Source: an uncultured Kordiimonas sp. (GTDB taxonomy: Bacteria > Pseudomonadota > Alphaproteobacteria > Sphingomonadales > Kordiimonadaceae). From it: a DNA stretch of 64,000 nucleotides. The notes under the pieces were generated by a model. The model had not been told where the DNA came from. It made no database searches and saw nothing but the letters and a program-made list of their open reading frames with translations. This document shows, piece after piece, positions 28,567-37,780 of this stretch; the first letter of the stretch is position 1; the number at the start of each line of letters is the position of its first letter. The DNA lies in NCBI GenBank assembly GCA_947503575.1, contig CANNDZ010000002.1:1-64000 (forward strand), given 5' to 3'. The position numbers and the translations under genes were made by a program.

Positions 28567-29643
28567 TTATTCTCCACCGCTTTTGGACTTGTTCAGTTCC
28601 GAAAGTGGCAGATACGGAACCACGCCAGACCCCGCCTCACTATCAAGAATTATTTTGTCCATACCCGCCAAGATTTGCTCCATCGTTTCTAAATAGATTC
28701 TCTTTCTAGTCACGTCCTTTGCTGCAATGTATTCATTGTAAACGGACGTGAACCGAGCAGCCTCACCTTCTGCGCGAGCAACCGTTTGAGCCCGATATGC
28801 CTCAGCTTGCTGAAGCATTCGCTCTGCTTCACCTTGAGCGCGCGGGATTACCTCGTTGGCGTAACGTGTTGCCTCATTGCGCGACCGCTGTTGGTCTGCT
28901 TCCGCGCGTTGCACGTCTAGAAAAGCGTCTTTTACCGCTTCAGGTGCCTCAGACTCAATAATCTGCACGCGTAAAACACGAACGCCGCTCTCGTAGCTGT
29001 CCAAAGTTTCGATGATCTGCTCCAAAGCCTGCAACTGGATACGTTCCCGAGCAGTGGTGATAATAGGTACAATCTGATTTTGCCCCACGATCTCACGCAT
29101 GACACTCTCTGAAACCGCTTTGATCGTGCCTTCCGGATCACGCAGTTTAAACAAATAGTTACCTAAGTCTTTGATCTGCCAAACAACGTTAAAACGAACA
29201 TCAACGATATTCTCGTCTTGGGTCAGCATCAGGCTCTCGTCCAAGCCTCCGGAGCGACGAGCACCAGCACCGCTAATACCGATCGTAGTCGTCTTCTCGT
29301 CGGTAACACCGCGAACCTCAACAGTTTCAATCGGATACGGGAGGTGCCAGTGTAGGCCTGGATCAGATAACATCGTTCTTTCGCCAAACCGCAGAACCAC
29401 ACCCTGTTCGTTGGGTTCGACACGATAGAATCCGCTCACCATCCAGATAGCAAATGCAGCGAGCAAAATGAGGAAGATGCCTCCTTTGCCGCCGGGCAAG
29501 ATAGTTTTCAACTTTTCCTGACCCTTGCGGATCACCTCATCAATGTTTGGCTCGTTGCCGCCACCGCGGCCACCACCACCGCCGCGTTGGCCGTTCCCCC
29601 AAGGATTGGGGCGATCGCCATCTCCATTGTTTTGCCAGGGCAT
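28567..29643 (-). CDS. hflK: FtsH protease modulator HflK
   Basis: HflK pairs with HflC in the FtsH-regulating complex. The 358-residue protein has a long Gly/Arg/Asn-rich cytoplasmic N-terminus (residues 1-30), a transmembrane segment near residues 56-72, an SPFH domain starting YRVEPNEQGVVLRFGER, and a coiled coil (YANEVIPRAQGEAERML). It is the first gene of the hflK-hflC-DUF2065-degP operon. Its 5' region holds two palindromes. Confidence 0.95.
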   Translation of the reverse strand: MPWQNNGDGDRPNPWGNGQRGGGGGRGGGNEPNIDEVIRKGQEKLKTILPGGKGGIFLILLAAFAIWMVSGFYRVEPNEQGVVLRFGERTMLSDPGLHWHLPYPIETVEVRGVTDEKTTTIGISGAGARRSGGLDESLMLTQDENIVDVRFNVVWQIKDLGNYLFKLRDPEGTIKAVSESVMREIVGQNQIVPIITTARERIQLQALEQIIETLDSYESGVRVLRVQIIESEAPEAVKDAFLDVQRAEADQQRSRNEATRYANEVIPRAQGEAERMLQQAEAYRAQTVARAEGEAARFTSVYNEYIAAKDVTRKRIYLETMEQILAGMDKIILDSEAGSGVVPYLPLSELNKSKSGGE

Positions 29644-29660
29644 ACTCTACTCCTTCCGGC

Positions 29661-29704
29661 GTCACGGACGTGACATTCTGTACAGGCTCTTTATATAAAG
29701 AGCC
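29661..29704. promoter_or_regulatory. Two palindromes in the hflK/mrp divergent promoter region
   Basis: GTCACG-GA-CGTGAC (29661-29674) and GGCTCTTTATATAAAGAGCC (29685-29704) are both perfect dyads, separated by 10 bases. They lie 18 and 42 bases upstream of the hflK ATG and about 105-150 bases before mrp. They could be operators for a dimeric regulator, or the second could be a hairpin in the hflK leader RNA. No T-run follows. Confidence 0.45.
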
Positions 29705-29808
29705 GAGTTACGTTGCTTAGCTATATATGGTAGCCGCAGCGCCCCTGCAACGATGTTGGGGCAAATTCTTGATGATTTGCGCCGAAAAGAGAGTGTGACG
29801 AGCAAAAA

Positions 29809-30924
29809 ATGGACGAAAACCTTAAAGAAAAGGTCGAAAAAGCGCTGAAAAAGTACAGTTTACCCGGCATTCCGGGCAATATTGTCGCAGCCAAAATTGT
29901 CAGCGCGATCATCGTGGACGGAGGCCAGGTTGGCATCATTCTCGATTTCGGGGACACCCTTCCAGACAATGCGACAGAGTTTCGCGCTCAAATCGAGTCG
30001 ACAGTTCAGGAAATACCAGAAGTCGAGGTTGCAAATGTTGTGGTGACATCATCGGCAAAAAAAGGAGCGACCAACCAACGGCCCGCGACGGCGGCGCCTG
30101 CTGGGCCTCGCCAAGTTAAACCAGCACCCACGCTTTCACCTGCGCCGAAGGCACCCCCAACGCCAACAGAAATTCCAGGCGTAAAGCACATTGTTGCTGT
30201 CGCGAGCGGCAAAGGCGGCGTGGGCAAGTCAACCACGTCTGTCAACTTGGCGCTCGCGCTCAAGGAGAAGGGCCTGAGTGTCGGCATTATGGACGCAGAT
30301 ATTTTTGGCCCTTCCCTGCCGATGTTAACGGGCTTAGATGCCAAACCAGAGACGAAGAACAAAATCATTCAGCCGCTTATTGCGCACGGGCTCAAGTTGA
30401 TGTCCATCGGCTTTCTGATAGACGTGGACCAACCCGTTGTGTGGCGCGGGCCCCGTGTTATGGGGGCAACCCAGCAATTGCTGCGGGACGTCGCTTGGGG
30501 GCCGCTTGATGTCCTGATCGTTGATATGCCACCTGGCACAGGTGACGTGCAGTTGACGATGGTGCAGCAGGCACCGCTTACTGGAGCCGTCATTGTTTCT
30601 ACACCCCAAGACCTTGCGCTGATTGATGCCCGCAAAGGACTCGCCATGTTCCAAAAAGTGAACGTGCCTATTTTGGGGGTCATTGAAAACATGACCAGCT
30701 TCCTGTGCCCGCATTGCGGCGAGGAAAGCCATATATTTGGACATGGCGGCGCAGCAGAGACGGCGGCAGGCCTTGGCTGCGACTTTTTAGGTGGTATTCC
30801 GCTCGAAATGGAGGTTCGCCTCAGCGCTGATAGCGGCACGCCGATTATGATGCAAAACACGGACAGTAAAGCCAAGGTAGCTTACCAGCATATCGCAACC
30901 CAAATCGCCAATAAACTGGCTTAG
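29809..30924 (+). CDS. apbC: Mrp/ApbC-type iron-sulfur carrier ATPase
   Basis: Mrp/ApbC proteins bind and deliver [4Fe-4S] clusters to apoproteins. The 371-residue protein has an N-terminal MIP18/DUF59 domain (residues 1-80), a Pro/Ala linker (about 85-123), and a deviant Walker P-loop GKGGVGKST at 134-142. The cluster-binding CPHC lies at residues 300-303. The gene diverges from hflK and its stop overlaps the folA stop by 4 bases on the other strand. Confidence 0.94.
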   Translation: MDENLKEKVEKALKKYSLPGIPGNIVAAKIVSAIIVDGGQVGIILDFGDTLPDNATEFRAQIESTVQEIPEVEVANVVVTSSAKKGATNQRPATAAPAGPRQVKPAPTLSPAPKAPPTPTEIPGVKHIVAVASGKGGVGKSTTSVNLALALKEKGLSVGIMDADIFGPSLPMLTGLDAKPETKNKIIQPLIAHGLKLMSIGFLIDVDQPVVWRGPRVMGATQQLLRDVAWGPLDVLIVDMPPGTGDVQLTMVQQAPLTGAVIVSTPQDLALIDARKGLAMFQKVNVPILGVIENMTSFLCPHCGEESHIFGHGGAAETAAGLGCDFLGGIPLEMEVRLSADSGTPIMMQNTDSKAKVAYQHIATQIANKLA

Positions 30925-31403
30925 GCGGCGCGCTCATAAACGACGAAGGCGTAACCAGGCTGGTCGCCATCGGCGGCATGGCTTGCTCGGGAGACCTCGC
31001 GCCATTCCGCGCCGATATCCGGGAAAAACGCATCGCCAGCAACTTCCAGGGCAACTTCGGTAACATAAAGTCTGTCGACCAGTGGCAGCAGCGCACGATA
31101 AATCTCCGCGCCGCCAATCACCATCGCCTCAGGAACATCAGACACTGCTGTCAATGCACTTTCCGGCGCATGGACCACTTCAACGCCGTCAGCAGACCAT
31201 GCCGTATCCCGCGTGATGACAATGTTGCGTCTTCCAGGCAAGGCCCGACCTATGGACTGAAATGTCTTCCGGCCCATAATGATGGGTTTACCCATTGTGA
31301 CAGTCTTAAAATATTTTAAGTCAGCGGATAAATGCCATGGCAACTGGTTATCAACACCGATAACGTTATTGGCAGCCATCGCAACAATAATAGAAAGGCT
31401 CAT
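30921..31403 (-). CDS. folA: Dihydrofolate reductase
   Basis: FolA reduces dihydrofolate to tetrahydrofolate with NADPH. The 160-residue protein has the family's opening IVAMAANNVIGVDNQLPWHLSADLKYF, GKPIIMGRKTFQSIGRALPGRRNIV, and MVIGGAEIYRALLP. The start at 31403 (ATG) is 23 bases after the histidine-kinase gene and the gene belongs to the thyA-kinase-folA run, so folate regeneration is coupled to thymidylate synthesis at the transcript level. Confidence 0.96.
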   Translation of the reverse strand: MSLSIIVAMAANNVIGVDNQLPWHLSADLKYFKTVTMGKPIIMGRKTFQSIGRALPGRRNIVITRDTAWSADGVEVVHAPESALTAVSDVPEAMVIGGAEIYRALLPLVDRLYVTEVALEVAGDAFFPDIGAEWREVSRASHAADGDQPGYAFVVYERAA

Positions 31404-31426
31404 GGTTTTACCGCCAACAAGAACTA

Positions 31427-33319
31427 TCAGATCATCGAGCCATCATCTTCTTCAGGCCGGGCGACGTCAAGCGGCAGTTGAACTCGGATGGTCGTGCCAA
31501 CACCCTGAATACTTCTTACACTGATCATCCCGTCCATCCGATCCACCAATTCACGGCAAATGGCAAGGCCAAGACCAACACCGCCATGCCGCCGAGAATG
31601 GGTTGTATCTAACTGCGTAAAACGATCAAATAGAAGGGACTGCTTGTCTTCTGGGATGCCAATGCCGGTATCCTGAACTTCCAGCACCCATCCCGGCGCA
31701 CCATTTTTGAAGGGCCGGGGATGCATCCGAATATTGACAGACCCTTTAGTGGTGAATTTCACCGCGTTGGAGACCAGATTGATTAAAACCTGCCTTAACC
31801 GTAATTCGTCGCCCTGAATGAATTGCGGTAGATCGTCAGCAACATCAAACGTAAATTCCAACTGCTTTTCTTCTGCCTGATGCCCTAGCAATCCCATCGT
31901 CCGCTCGACCAGGTCCCGGGGTTCAAAGGGTTTACGCTCTATTGTGACCCGACCTGCTTCCAACTTTGCCAAGTCAAGTATATCATTAATGATGCTCAGC
32001 AAATGCTTACCAGAGCTGTTGATATCTCTTGCGTAATCAGCATATCGCTTGTCACCAATAGGCCCCAGTGTCTCGGTTTCCAGAATTTCCGAAAAGCCCA
32101 GAATTGCATTTAACGGTGTGCGCAGCTCATGGCTCATGGTTGCGAGAAACTCTGACTTCGCCATGTTGGCCGCTTCGGCTGCCTTTCTTGCCTGCTCAAC
32201 GTCACTATTCAGGTTTTGCAGCAATTTATAATGAGTTTCGAGTTCCGAGTGCGCTTCTTTCAGGGCCCTGGTGCGTCGTTTCACAATCTCCACGACCCGG
32301 TTGGATCGCCGAATTTGGTCATACGCAAGAAATCCCAACACACTGGTGATTAAAAAGCCAATCACCGCGGCGCGCAGAACATTCTGGTAGTTGATGATAT
32401 AAGCGTCAGCGCTCGCAAAAACCTTTACACGCAGGCCGCCCAAACCAATGTTCACGTCAGTTTCTGTCATCCACGCTCCACCAGAGGGTACAACGCTTGG
32501 TATGGGCTTTTGACCAACAGAAACGCGGACGCGGGAATTTTCGCCACCGGTTCGACCGGGCCGCACATTTGTGAATTCAATGTCGCCAATCAACCGCGAC
32601 ATACCACCATACAAGTTCGCCAACACATCAAGGTGCACTACTTCAGCCAGATAGGCCGGACCAACCTCTGCCTGAAACGGACTTGCAATCACTAGCTTGG
32701 GGGTGTCGGTTGCCTCCGGACTCAAACGCTGATTTATGAGAGCAAATTCTGTTTGTCTTACAGCAATAATAGTATCAAAAAAGTCTCGATATCCCTCGAA
32801 CTGCGCCAGGTCCAACCCGAGTAATGAGGCCCCGCCATCATCTGACACTTCTCTTTCACGAGCACCAATGTAGGTAAGAATATAACCAACAGCTGACGTT
32901 TGCTCCGAAGCGTTCACCTCAGGTGGACCAATCACGTCACCGTTCAACTGCCGAACCAGAGCCTCGACCTCAGCGCGTTTCTCCGGTGTTTCAGCGCTTA
33001 CGATTAGCACGCTTGTCGCTGTTTCTGACGGGTTGATCGACGTATAGCTATCGACATAATCTGCCAGAGACCGCCCCTCGGGCTCTCCCGTCAGGGCAAA
33101 AACGTCTGAGAAGCGCGTAACCGACGAGTTGATGTTGGCCAGATCAGTACCAACACGCGCCAAAAACCGCGCAGAATCACCCCTAAAGCGACTACGCGCT
33201 TCATTGATAGAATTTTGATACACTTCGCTAACAATAAACCCGGTCAAAAACAGACCTATGAAAACGACAAGACCAAACAACGACAGTTGCCGGTAACTGA
33301 TTTCACGTACGCCAAACAC
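31427..33319 (-). CDS. Membrane sensor histidine kinase with CHASE-like periplasmic domain
   Basis: A 630-residue hybrid-free sensor kinase. Transmembrane segments at about 11-32 and 315-333 flank a periplasmic region of about 280 residues whose end (DYRDFFDTII-type followed by VIASPF) resembles a CHASE domain. Then come a short coiled coil (360-388), HisKA with phospho-acceptor His397 in MSHELRTPLNAILGF, and a HATPase_c domain with the N box (NLVSNAVKF), G1 (DTGIGIP) and G2 (GVGLGLAI). No receiver domain and no response regulator gene is nearby. The start is GTG at 33319 after an AGAGG site. It lies between thyA and folA. Confidence 0.9.
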   Translation of the reverse strand: MFGVREISYRQLSLFGLVVFIGLFLTGFIVSEVYQNSINEARSRFRGDSARFLARVGTDLANINSSVTRFSDVFALTGEPEGRSLADYVDSYTSINPSETATSVLIVSAETPEKRAEVEALVRQLNGDVIGPPEVNASEQTSAVGYILTYIGAREREVSDDGGASLLGLDLAQFEGYRDFFDTIIAVRQTEFALINQRLSPEATDTPKLVIASPFQAEVGPAYLAEVVHLDVLANLYGGMSRLIGDIEFTNVRPGRTGGENSRVRVSVGQKPIPSVVPSGGAWMTETDVNIGLGGLRVKVFASADAYIINYQNVLRAAVIGFLITSVLGFLAYDQIRRSNRVVEIVKRRTRALKEAHSELETHYKLLQNLNSDVEQARKAAEAANMAKSEFLATMSHELRTPLNAILGFSEILETETLGPIGDKRYADYARDINSSGKHLLSIINDILDLAKLEAGRVTIERKPFEPRDLVERTMGLLGHQAEEKQLEFTFDVADDLPQFIQGDELRLRQVLINLVSNAVKFTTKGSVNIRMHPRPFKNGAPGWVLEVQDTGIGIPEDKQSLLFDRFTQLDTTHSRRHGGVGLGLAICRELVDRMDGMISVRSIQGVGTTIRVQLPLDVARPEEDDGSMI

Positions 33320-33374
33320 GTTTTGCCTCTCATAGACCGGTCGTTGTCTCCGGCAGTTGCCGCTGCCAATCTAT

Positions 33375-34169
33375 CTAGACAGCAACAGCTGCCTTGATAG
33401 CGGGATGAGACTGATACCCTTCGATTCGGATATCATCGTACGTAAATGCAAATATATTCCTAACGTCAGGATTAAGTGACAGAGACGGCAGAGGTAAGGG
33501 AGAGCGCGCCAACTGCGTGTCCGCCTGTTCCAGGTGATTTGAGTAAAGATGGGCGTCACCGAATGTATGGACAAAATCCCCAACTTCCAGTCCACAAACC
33601 TGAGCCATCATGTGGGTTAACAAGGCGTATGACGCGATGTTAAATGGCACACCCAGGAACACGTCAGCACTGCGCTGATATAATTGGCACGAGAGTTTAC
33701 CCTCTGCGACATAAAACTGAAAAAGACAATGGCATGGCGGTAGCGCCATACTATCTACATCTGCAACATTCCATGCGGACACGATATGCCGCCTGCTGTT
33801 CGGATTGGTTTTGATCTGCTGAACCAAACTGGATATCTGATCAATTTGGCGTCCGTCCGGTGCGGGCCAGCTGCGCCATTGATGTCCATAAACCGGACCC
33901 AAATTGCCGTTTTCATCCGCCCATTCATCCCAGATAGAAACACCATTTTCCTTGAGGTATTTAACGTTGGTGTCTCCAGCGACAAACCACAAAAGCTCAT
34001 GGATAATAGATTTCAGGTGCAACTTCTTGGTTGTGACAAGGGGAAACCCTTCTTGCAAGTTGAAGCGCATCTGGTGTCCGAACACGCTGTAGGTGCCCGT
34101 CCCGGTTCTGTCACCGCGATACGTACCTTCTGTGCGCACCCGCCTGAGTAACTCAAGATATTGATCCAT
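33375..34169 (-). CDS. thyA: Thymidylate synthase
   Basis: ThyA methylates dUMP to dTMP using methylenetetrahydrofolate, releasing dihydrofolate. I start at the ATG at 34169, giving 264 residues, exactly the usual size; a longer frame to 34217 is non-conserved. It has the dUMP-binding loop [11 protein letters not shown], the nucleophile Cys in [12 protein letters not shown], and [18 protein letters not shown]. It heads a unit with the kinase and folA. Confidence 0.97.
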   Translation of the reverse strand: MDQYLELLRRVRTEGTYRGDRTGTGTYSVFGHQMRFNLQEGFPLVTTKKLHLKSIIHELLWFVAGDTNVKYLKENGVSIWDEWADENGNLGPVYGHQWRSWPAPDGRQIDQISSLVQQIKTNPNSRRHIVSAWNVADVDSMALPPCHCLFQFYVAEGKLSCQLYQRSADVFLGVPFNIASYALLTHMMAQVCGLEVGDFVHTFGDAHLYSNHLEQADTQLARSPLPLPSLSLNPDVRNIFAFTYDDIRIEGYQSHPAIKAAVAV

Positions 34170-34297
34170 AACACCCCCGAAACTTAACACTCTAATGGTC
34201 GAAGAAGGTTCGGGCACAAGTGCAACGAACCCCTACTCGAGTTATTGCCGAGGAACCGGCGGCAAGCAAGCACTTTGACAGAAGGTAGTTAACAGCA

Positions 34298-34747
34298 TCA
34301 GGGCAGGTCGAGTAAATCGCTGAAACGATGCAAGTCTGAGAGGAAGGTATCGACGAAAACACCGACAACCTTATTTTTTTTCAGCCCGTCATATTGGGGA
34401 TGAAGCTGCAATTCAAACAGGTTGATTAATTGTGCCTTCAACATTGGCTGGCAATTGTTTAGTGTCACCGCAGCCATGCTCCAGTCAGTAAAGCACCTGT
34501 CATCCGCCACATCGTCGTAAAGCTTTATAACCCCTCGATGACGAGGATCGGTTTCTATACGTTTGAAACAGGCTTCAACTGCGCTCTTTGGTCCTTCAAG
34601 AACCTGAAAAAACTGCCCCTGATGAAACATCAGGATACCGGTCACATCGTGCGCTTGATTGTATTTTTTTGCGCTTACCAAAATGCGGCCTAAATCGTCC
34701 TCGATGAAAGAAGGCGCTGCGGCGCTTATGTATGCTAACAAGTGCAC
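34298..34747 (-). CDS. BLUF-domain blue-light (FAD) photoreceptor
   Basis: A 149-residue protein that is one BLUF domain plus a C-terminal tail of about 50 residues. BLUF domains bind FAD and change hydrogen bonding around it on blue-light absorption. The residues corresponding to AppA Y21, N45, Q63, W104 and M106 are Y6, N30, Q48, W89 and M91, with exactly the same spacing, so the photocycle residues are intact. The motif EGPKSAV and DPRHRGV are typical. The start is a GTG at 34747. No effector domain is fused, so it must act on a partner that I cannot identify. It lies behind thyA on the same strand, 128 bases away. Confidence 0.93.
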   Translation of the reverse strand: MHLLAYISAAAPSFIEDDLGRILVSAKKYNQAHDVTGILMFHQGQFFQVLEGPKSAVEACFKRIETDPRHRGVIKLYDDVADDRCFTDWSMAAVTLNNCQPMLKAQLINLFELQLHPQYDGLKKNKVVGVFVDTFLSDLHRFSDLLDLP

Positions 34748-34930
34748 CTTGTTCTATCTCGCTTCTGGATAAGCTTAAATGCTAAAAAGAATTATTAAGC
34801 AGCGATTTTCACGAAAAAACAAGTGAAAACAATAAGTAAGTTTATTCCACACATCTAGACAATATTTGTGCTTACTAAAAATTCCGTAATGATTCGGCTT
34901 CTCTTTTGCCTTACCAACCCCTATATAACA

Positions 34931-35275
34931 GGAGCTGGCTTGCCAGCTATGGCGATAAACGACGCAGTGAGTACGTATTGCGGACCCGGGGGCAGTGCCC
35001 GGCGCCTCCACCAGGAAGCAGTAGTGAACCATGTTAATGAGTATCTGCTGCTTGCTGATGGGGGCGAACCAGGATCGACGTGTATCGAAAGTTGTTTGTC
35101 TTTCGCTCGGGATGGCACCGCCGTGATGGGCCACCTTAAAATAAATGCTAACGACAATGACGTCGAGTTCGCTGTTGCTGCGTAAGCAGTCATAGCAAAC
35201 TACATTTATAAATTCCTGAGGGTTGACGCCTTCAGGTGGGGCTTGGGCCACCTAGCAACAGAACGGCCCACTTTT
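34931..35275 (+). ncRNA. ssrA: tmRNA, circularly permuted two-piece alphaproteobacterial type
   Basis: tmRNA rescues ribosomes stalled on broken messages. In this permuted gene the acceptor half comes first: a hairpin at 34932-34949, then a T-arm CCGGG-GGCAGTG-CCCGG (with the unusual alphaproteobacterial T-loop) and the 3' end CGCCTCCACCA, CCA at 35011-35013. An intervening piece follows. The coding half starts with GGGGGCG at 35060, which pairs with CGCCTCC in the acceptor stem and includes the G3-U pair that marks an alanine tRNA. The tag starts at GCT (35147). A final hairpin TGGGCC/GGCCCA (35244-35270) with a T-run ends the gene. The exact 5' end is approximate. Confidence 0.93.
35147..35185 (+). 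other. ssrA: tmRNA tag reading frame (ANDNDVEFAVAA)
   Basis: The resume codon GCT at 35147 opens a 12-codon frame ANDNDVEFAVAA ending with TAA at 35183-35185. With the alanine from charged tmRNA the appended tag is AANDNDVEFAVAA. The AVAA end is the ClpX degradation signal and the AxDN-like N-terminal part is the SspB contact region. This matches tags from other alphaproteobacteria. Confidence 0.93.
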
Positions 35276-35453
35276 CTTATTCGTTATGTCGCTTGAGTGT
35301 ATCAGCCGACAAAAAAGGCACGGTAGAGCCCCAATTCGTTTTACATACCCAGATCATGGACCCAAGTTAACAATTGACGATGTTTTGCCTTCACGGCAGC
35401 TTTTTCAGCGTTTATAAGAGCGTCAGTAGAGTATAACATTAGAGCCGGATGGA

Positions 35454-36014
35454 ATGACTGAAAGCCATATCGATTATGATGCCAAAGTGCAGGATGCGCT
35501 GCGTAGCGTCGTGAAAAATGTCCTGATAGATACGGCAAAAGAAGGCCTGCAGGGCGAGCACCATTTTTATATTGCGTTTAAAACGCAGGCTGACGGGGTG
35601 AACATCCCCGCTCACTTGGTGAGCCGGTTTCCGGATGAAATGACGATTGTATTGCAGCACAAGTTCTGGGGGCTTGAAATACATGATGACAGATTTGAAA
35701 TAGGTCTGTCATTTAACCAAAAACCAGAACACCTGATTGTTCCGTTTGATGCCATTGTCGGTTTTGTTGATCCTAGCGTGCAATTTGCCCTTCAGTTCCA
35801 TGATGAAAGCGATGTGGACCCGGCAGATGATGACGTGTTGACTGCGGTTGATGCTGCCGATGACGGCATGTTTTTGCCCGAGGACACGCAGGATGTAGAC
35901 CCTGAGGAAAACTCTGCCGGAAAAAGCCCTGCAGTTGTAGAAGAAGATCACGCCTCCGGCGAGGAGGACGCATCCGATAATGTTGTGGCGCTCGACGCTT
36001 TCCGCAAAAAATAG
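35454..36014 (+). CDS. sspB: ClpXP adaptor protein SspB, alpha type
   Basis: SspB binds ssrA-tagged proteins and tethers them to ClpX for degradation by ClpXP. The 186-residue protein has the SspB-alpha fold (about residues 8-115) with FYIAFKTQADGVNIPAHLVSRFP and an MTIVLQHKFW strand, then a long acidic linker. The C-terminal VVALDAFRKK motif is the ClpX-binding XB sequence. The gene lies about 180 bases downstream of ssrA on the same strand, so a tag and its adaptor are neighbours. The ATG at 35454 has a modest GAGCCGG site. Confidence 0.92.
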   Translation: MTESHIDYDAKVQDALRSVVKNVLIDTAKEGLQGEHHFYIAFKTQADGVNIPAHLVSRFPDEMTIVLQHKFWGLEIHDDRFEIGLSFNQKPEHLIVPFDAIVGFVDPSVQFALQFHDESDVDPADDDVLTAVDAADDGMFLPEDTQDVDPEENSAGKSPAVVEEDHASGEEDASDNVVALDAFRKK

Positions 36015-36095
36015 CCTGCATGGCCCAGTAAGAATGGGCAATACCTCTATTGCTGTCGTCAAACAGCCTAACCTCATACAGCAAAGGCCAATGTG

Positions 36096-37706
36096 ATGTC
36101 TGACTGGACCTATACCAAGCTTTTTCAACTGGGCGAGGATGAAACACAGTATCGCAAACTAACGTCTGACCATGTTTCAACCATGGACGTGAACGGCACA
36201 ACGATATTGCGTGTAGAAGATGCGGCGCTGGAGCTGCTGACACGTGAAGCCATGTCGGATATCGCCCACCTGTTGCGCCCCGGCCATTTGCAGCAACTGG
36301 CGAACATTCTGGAAGATGAAGAGGCCAGCGACAATGACCGCTTTGTCGCGACAGAGCTGTTGAAGAACGCCAACATAGCGGCAGGGCGCGTCTTGCCCGG
36401 CTGCCAGGACACGGGCACCGCTATCATTGTTGGCAAAAAAGGCCAATATGTCTGGACTGACGGCGATGATGCCGCGCCGCTGACCAAAGGCGTGATGCGC
36501 ACCTATACGGAAACCAACTTGCGCTATAGCCAGATGGCCCCTCTGTCGATGTATAAAGAGGTGAACACCAAAAACAACACGCCTGCGCAGGTGGACATCT
36601 ACGCCGCTACCGGCAATGAATATGATTTCCTGTTCCTTGCCAAAGGCGGCGGCAGCGCCAACAAAACCTTCTTGTTTCAGCAAACCCCCGCAACGCTGCG
36701 CGAAGACCGTATGCTGGCGTTTCTGGATGAAAAAATCCGTACACTTGGTACGTCCGCCTGCCCGCCCTATCACCTCGCTATTGTTATTGGTGGACTGTCA
36801 GCGGAGCAAAACCTGGCAACCGTGAAGAAGGCATCCGCCCGCGACCTGGACAGCTTGCCCACCACCGGGGACACAACCGGGCGGGCGTTCCGTGATCTTG
36901 ACATGGAACAGCAGGTTCTGGAAATGACCCGCAAAATGGGTATCGGCGCACAGTTTGGCGGCAAGTATTTTTGCCATGATGTGCGGGTAATCCGCCTGCC
37001 GCGCCACGGTGCAAGCTTACCGGTTGGTATTGGTGTGTCCTGCTCGGCAGATCGGCAAGTGAAGGCCAAAATCACCGCTGACGGCGTGTTCCTGGAGGCA
37101 CTGGAAACCGATCCGGCCAAATACATGCCCGAAATTGCCAAGGATGATTTGTCGAGCGAAGTGATCAAAATTGACCTGAATCGACCCATGCCCGAGATTT
37201 TGAGCACCTTGAGCCAGTATCCAACAAAAACCCGCCTCGCCCTAAGCGGGACAATTGTTGTTGCGCGCGACCTCGCTCATGCCCGCATTCAGCAAATGAT
37301 CGAGGATGGCGGCGACATGCCGGACTATTTCAAGGATCACATTATTTATTATGCAGGCCCAGCAAAAACACCGGACGGCTATGCCTCTGGCAGCTTTGGC
37401 CCTACGACCGCAGGCCGCATGGACAGCTATGTTGGCCCCTTCCAGAAATTGGGCGGCAGCATGGTCAGCCTGGCCAAGGGCAATCGCTCACGGGCCGTTA
37501 CAAAAGCCTGCGAAGAAAACGGCGGCTTCTATCTGGGGTCCATAGGCGGACCGGCAGCTATCCTCGCTAAAAACAATATCAAAAATGTTGAAGTGCTCGA
37601 TTTTGAAGACCTTGGCATGGAGGCGGTGTGGAAAATTGATGTAGAAGACTTCCCCGCCTTCATCGTGGTGGATGACAAGGGCAACGACTTTTTCAAAGAC
37701 GTTTAA
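36096..37706 (+). CDS. fumA: Class I fumarate hydratase (4Fe-4S)
   Basis: Class I fumarase hydrates fumarate to malate in the TCA cycle with an oxygen-sensitive [4Fe-4S] cluster. I use the ATG at 36096 (536 residues); a GTG one codon upstream is also possible. The three cluster cysteines appear in [10 protein letters not shown] (Cys103), SACPPYH and VSCSADRQ. The C-terminal domain has the [14 protein letters not shown] and [10 protein letters not shown] stretches. It follows sspB on the same strand by 81 bases; no functional link to SspB is known. Confidence 0.94.
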   Translation: MSDWTYTKLFQLGEDETQYRKLTSDHVSTMDVNGTTILRVEDAALELLTREAMSDIAHLLRPGHLQQLANILEDEEASDNDRFVATELLKNANIAAGRVLPGCQDTGTAIIVGKKGQYVWTDGDDAAPLTKGVMRTYTETNLRYSQMAPLSMYKEVNTKNNTPAQVDIYAATGNEYDFLFLAKGGGSANKTFLFQQTPATLREDRMLAFLDEKIRTLGTSACPPYHLAIVIGGLSAEQNLATVKKASARDLDSLPTTGDTTGRAFRDLDMEQQVLEMTRKMGIGAQFGGKYFCHDVRVIRLPRHGASLPVGIGVSCSADRQVKAKITADGVFLEALETDPAKYMPEIAKDDLSSEVIKIDLNRPMPEILSTLSQYPTKTRLALSGTIVVARDLAHARIQQMIEDGGDMPDYFKDHIIYYAGPAKTPDGYASGSFGPTTAGRMDSYVGPFQKLGGSMVSLAKGNRSRAVTKACEENGGFYLGSIGGPAAILAKNNIKNVEVLDFEDLGMEAVWKIDVEDFPAFIVVDDKGNDFFKDV

Positions 37707-37780
37707 TCGTAGGCACCAGCCCGATTGATATGGTATTCAGCGGCTTGGGTTAGATATCGTCAAGTCATGGGGGACAGCCA

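Noticed and set aside
34868-35185. 105-codon plus-strand frame ending in the tag sequence
   Set aside because: It only happens to be open through the acceptor half and intervening piece and then joins the tmRNA tag frame; the tag is translated only from the tmRNA resume codon.
34775-35251. 158-codon minus-strand frame opposite ssrA
   Set aside because: It is the antisense of the tmRNA; its sequence is set by the RNA structure (T-arm, tag frame) and it has no recognisable domain or ribosome binding site.
35341-35538. 65-codon minus-strand frame before sspB
   Set aside because: Overlaps the sspB start on the other strand, no ribosome binding site and no recognisable domain.
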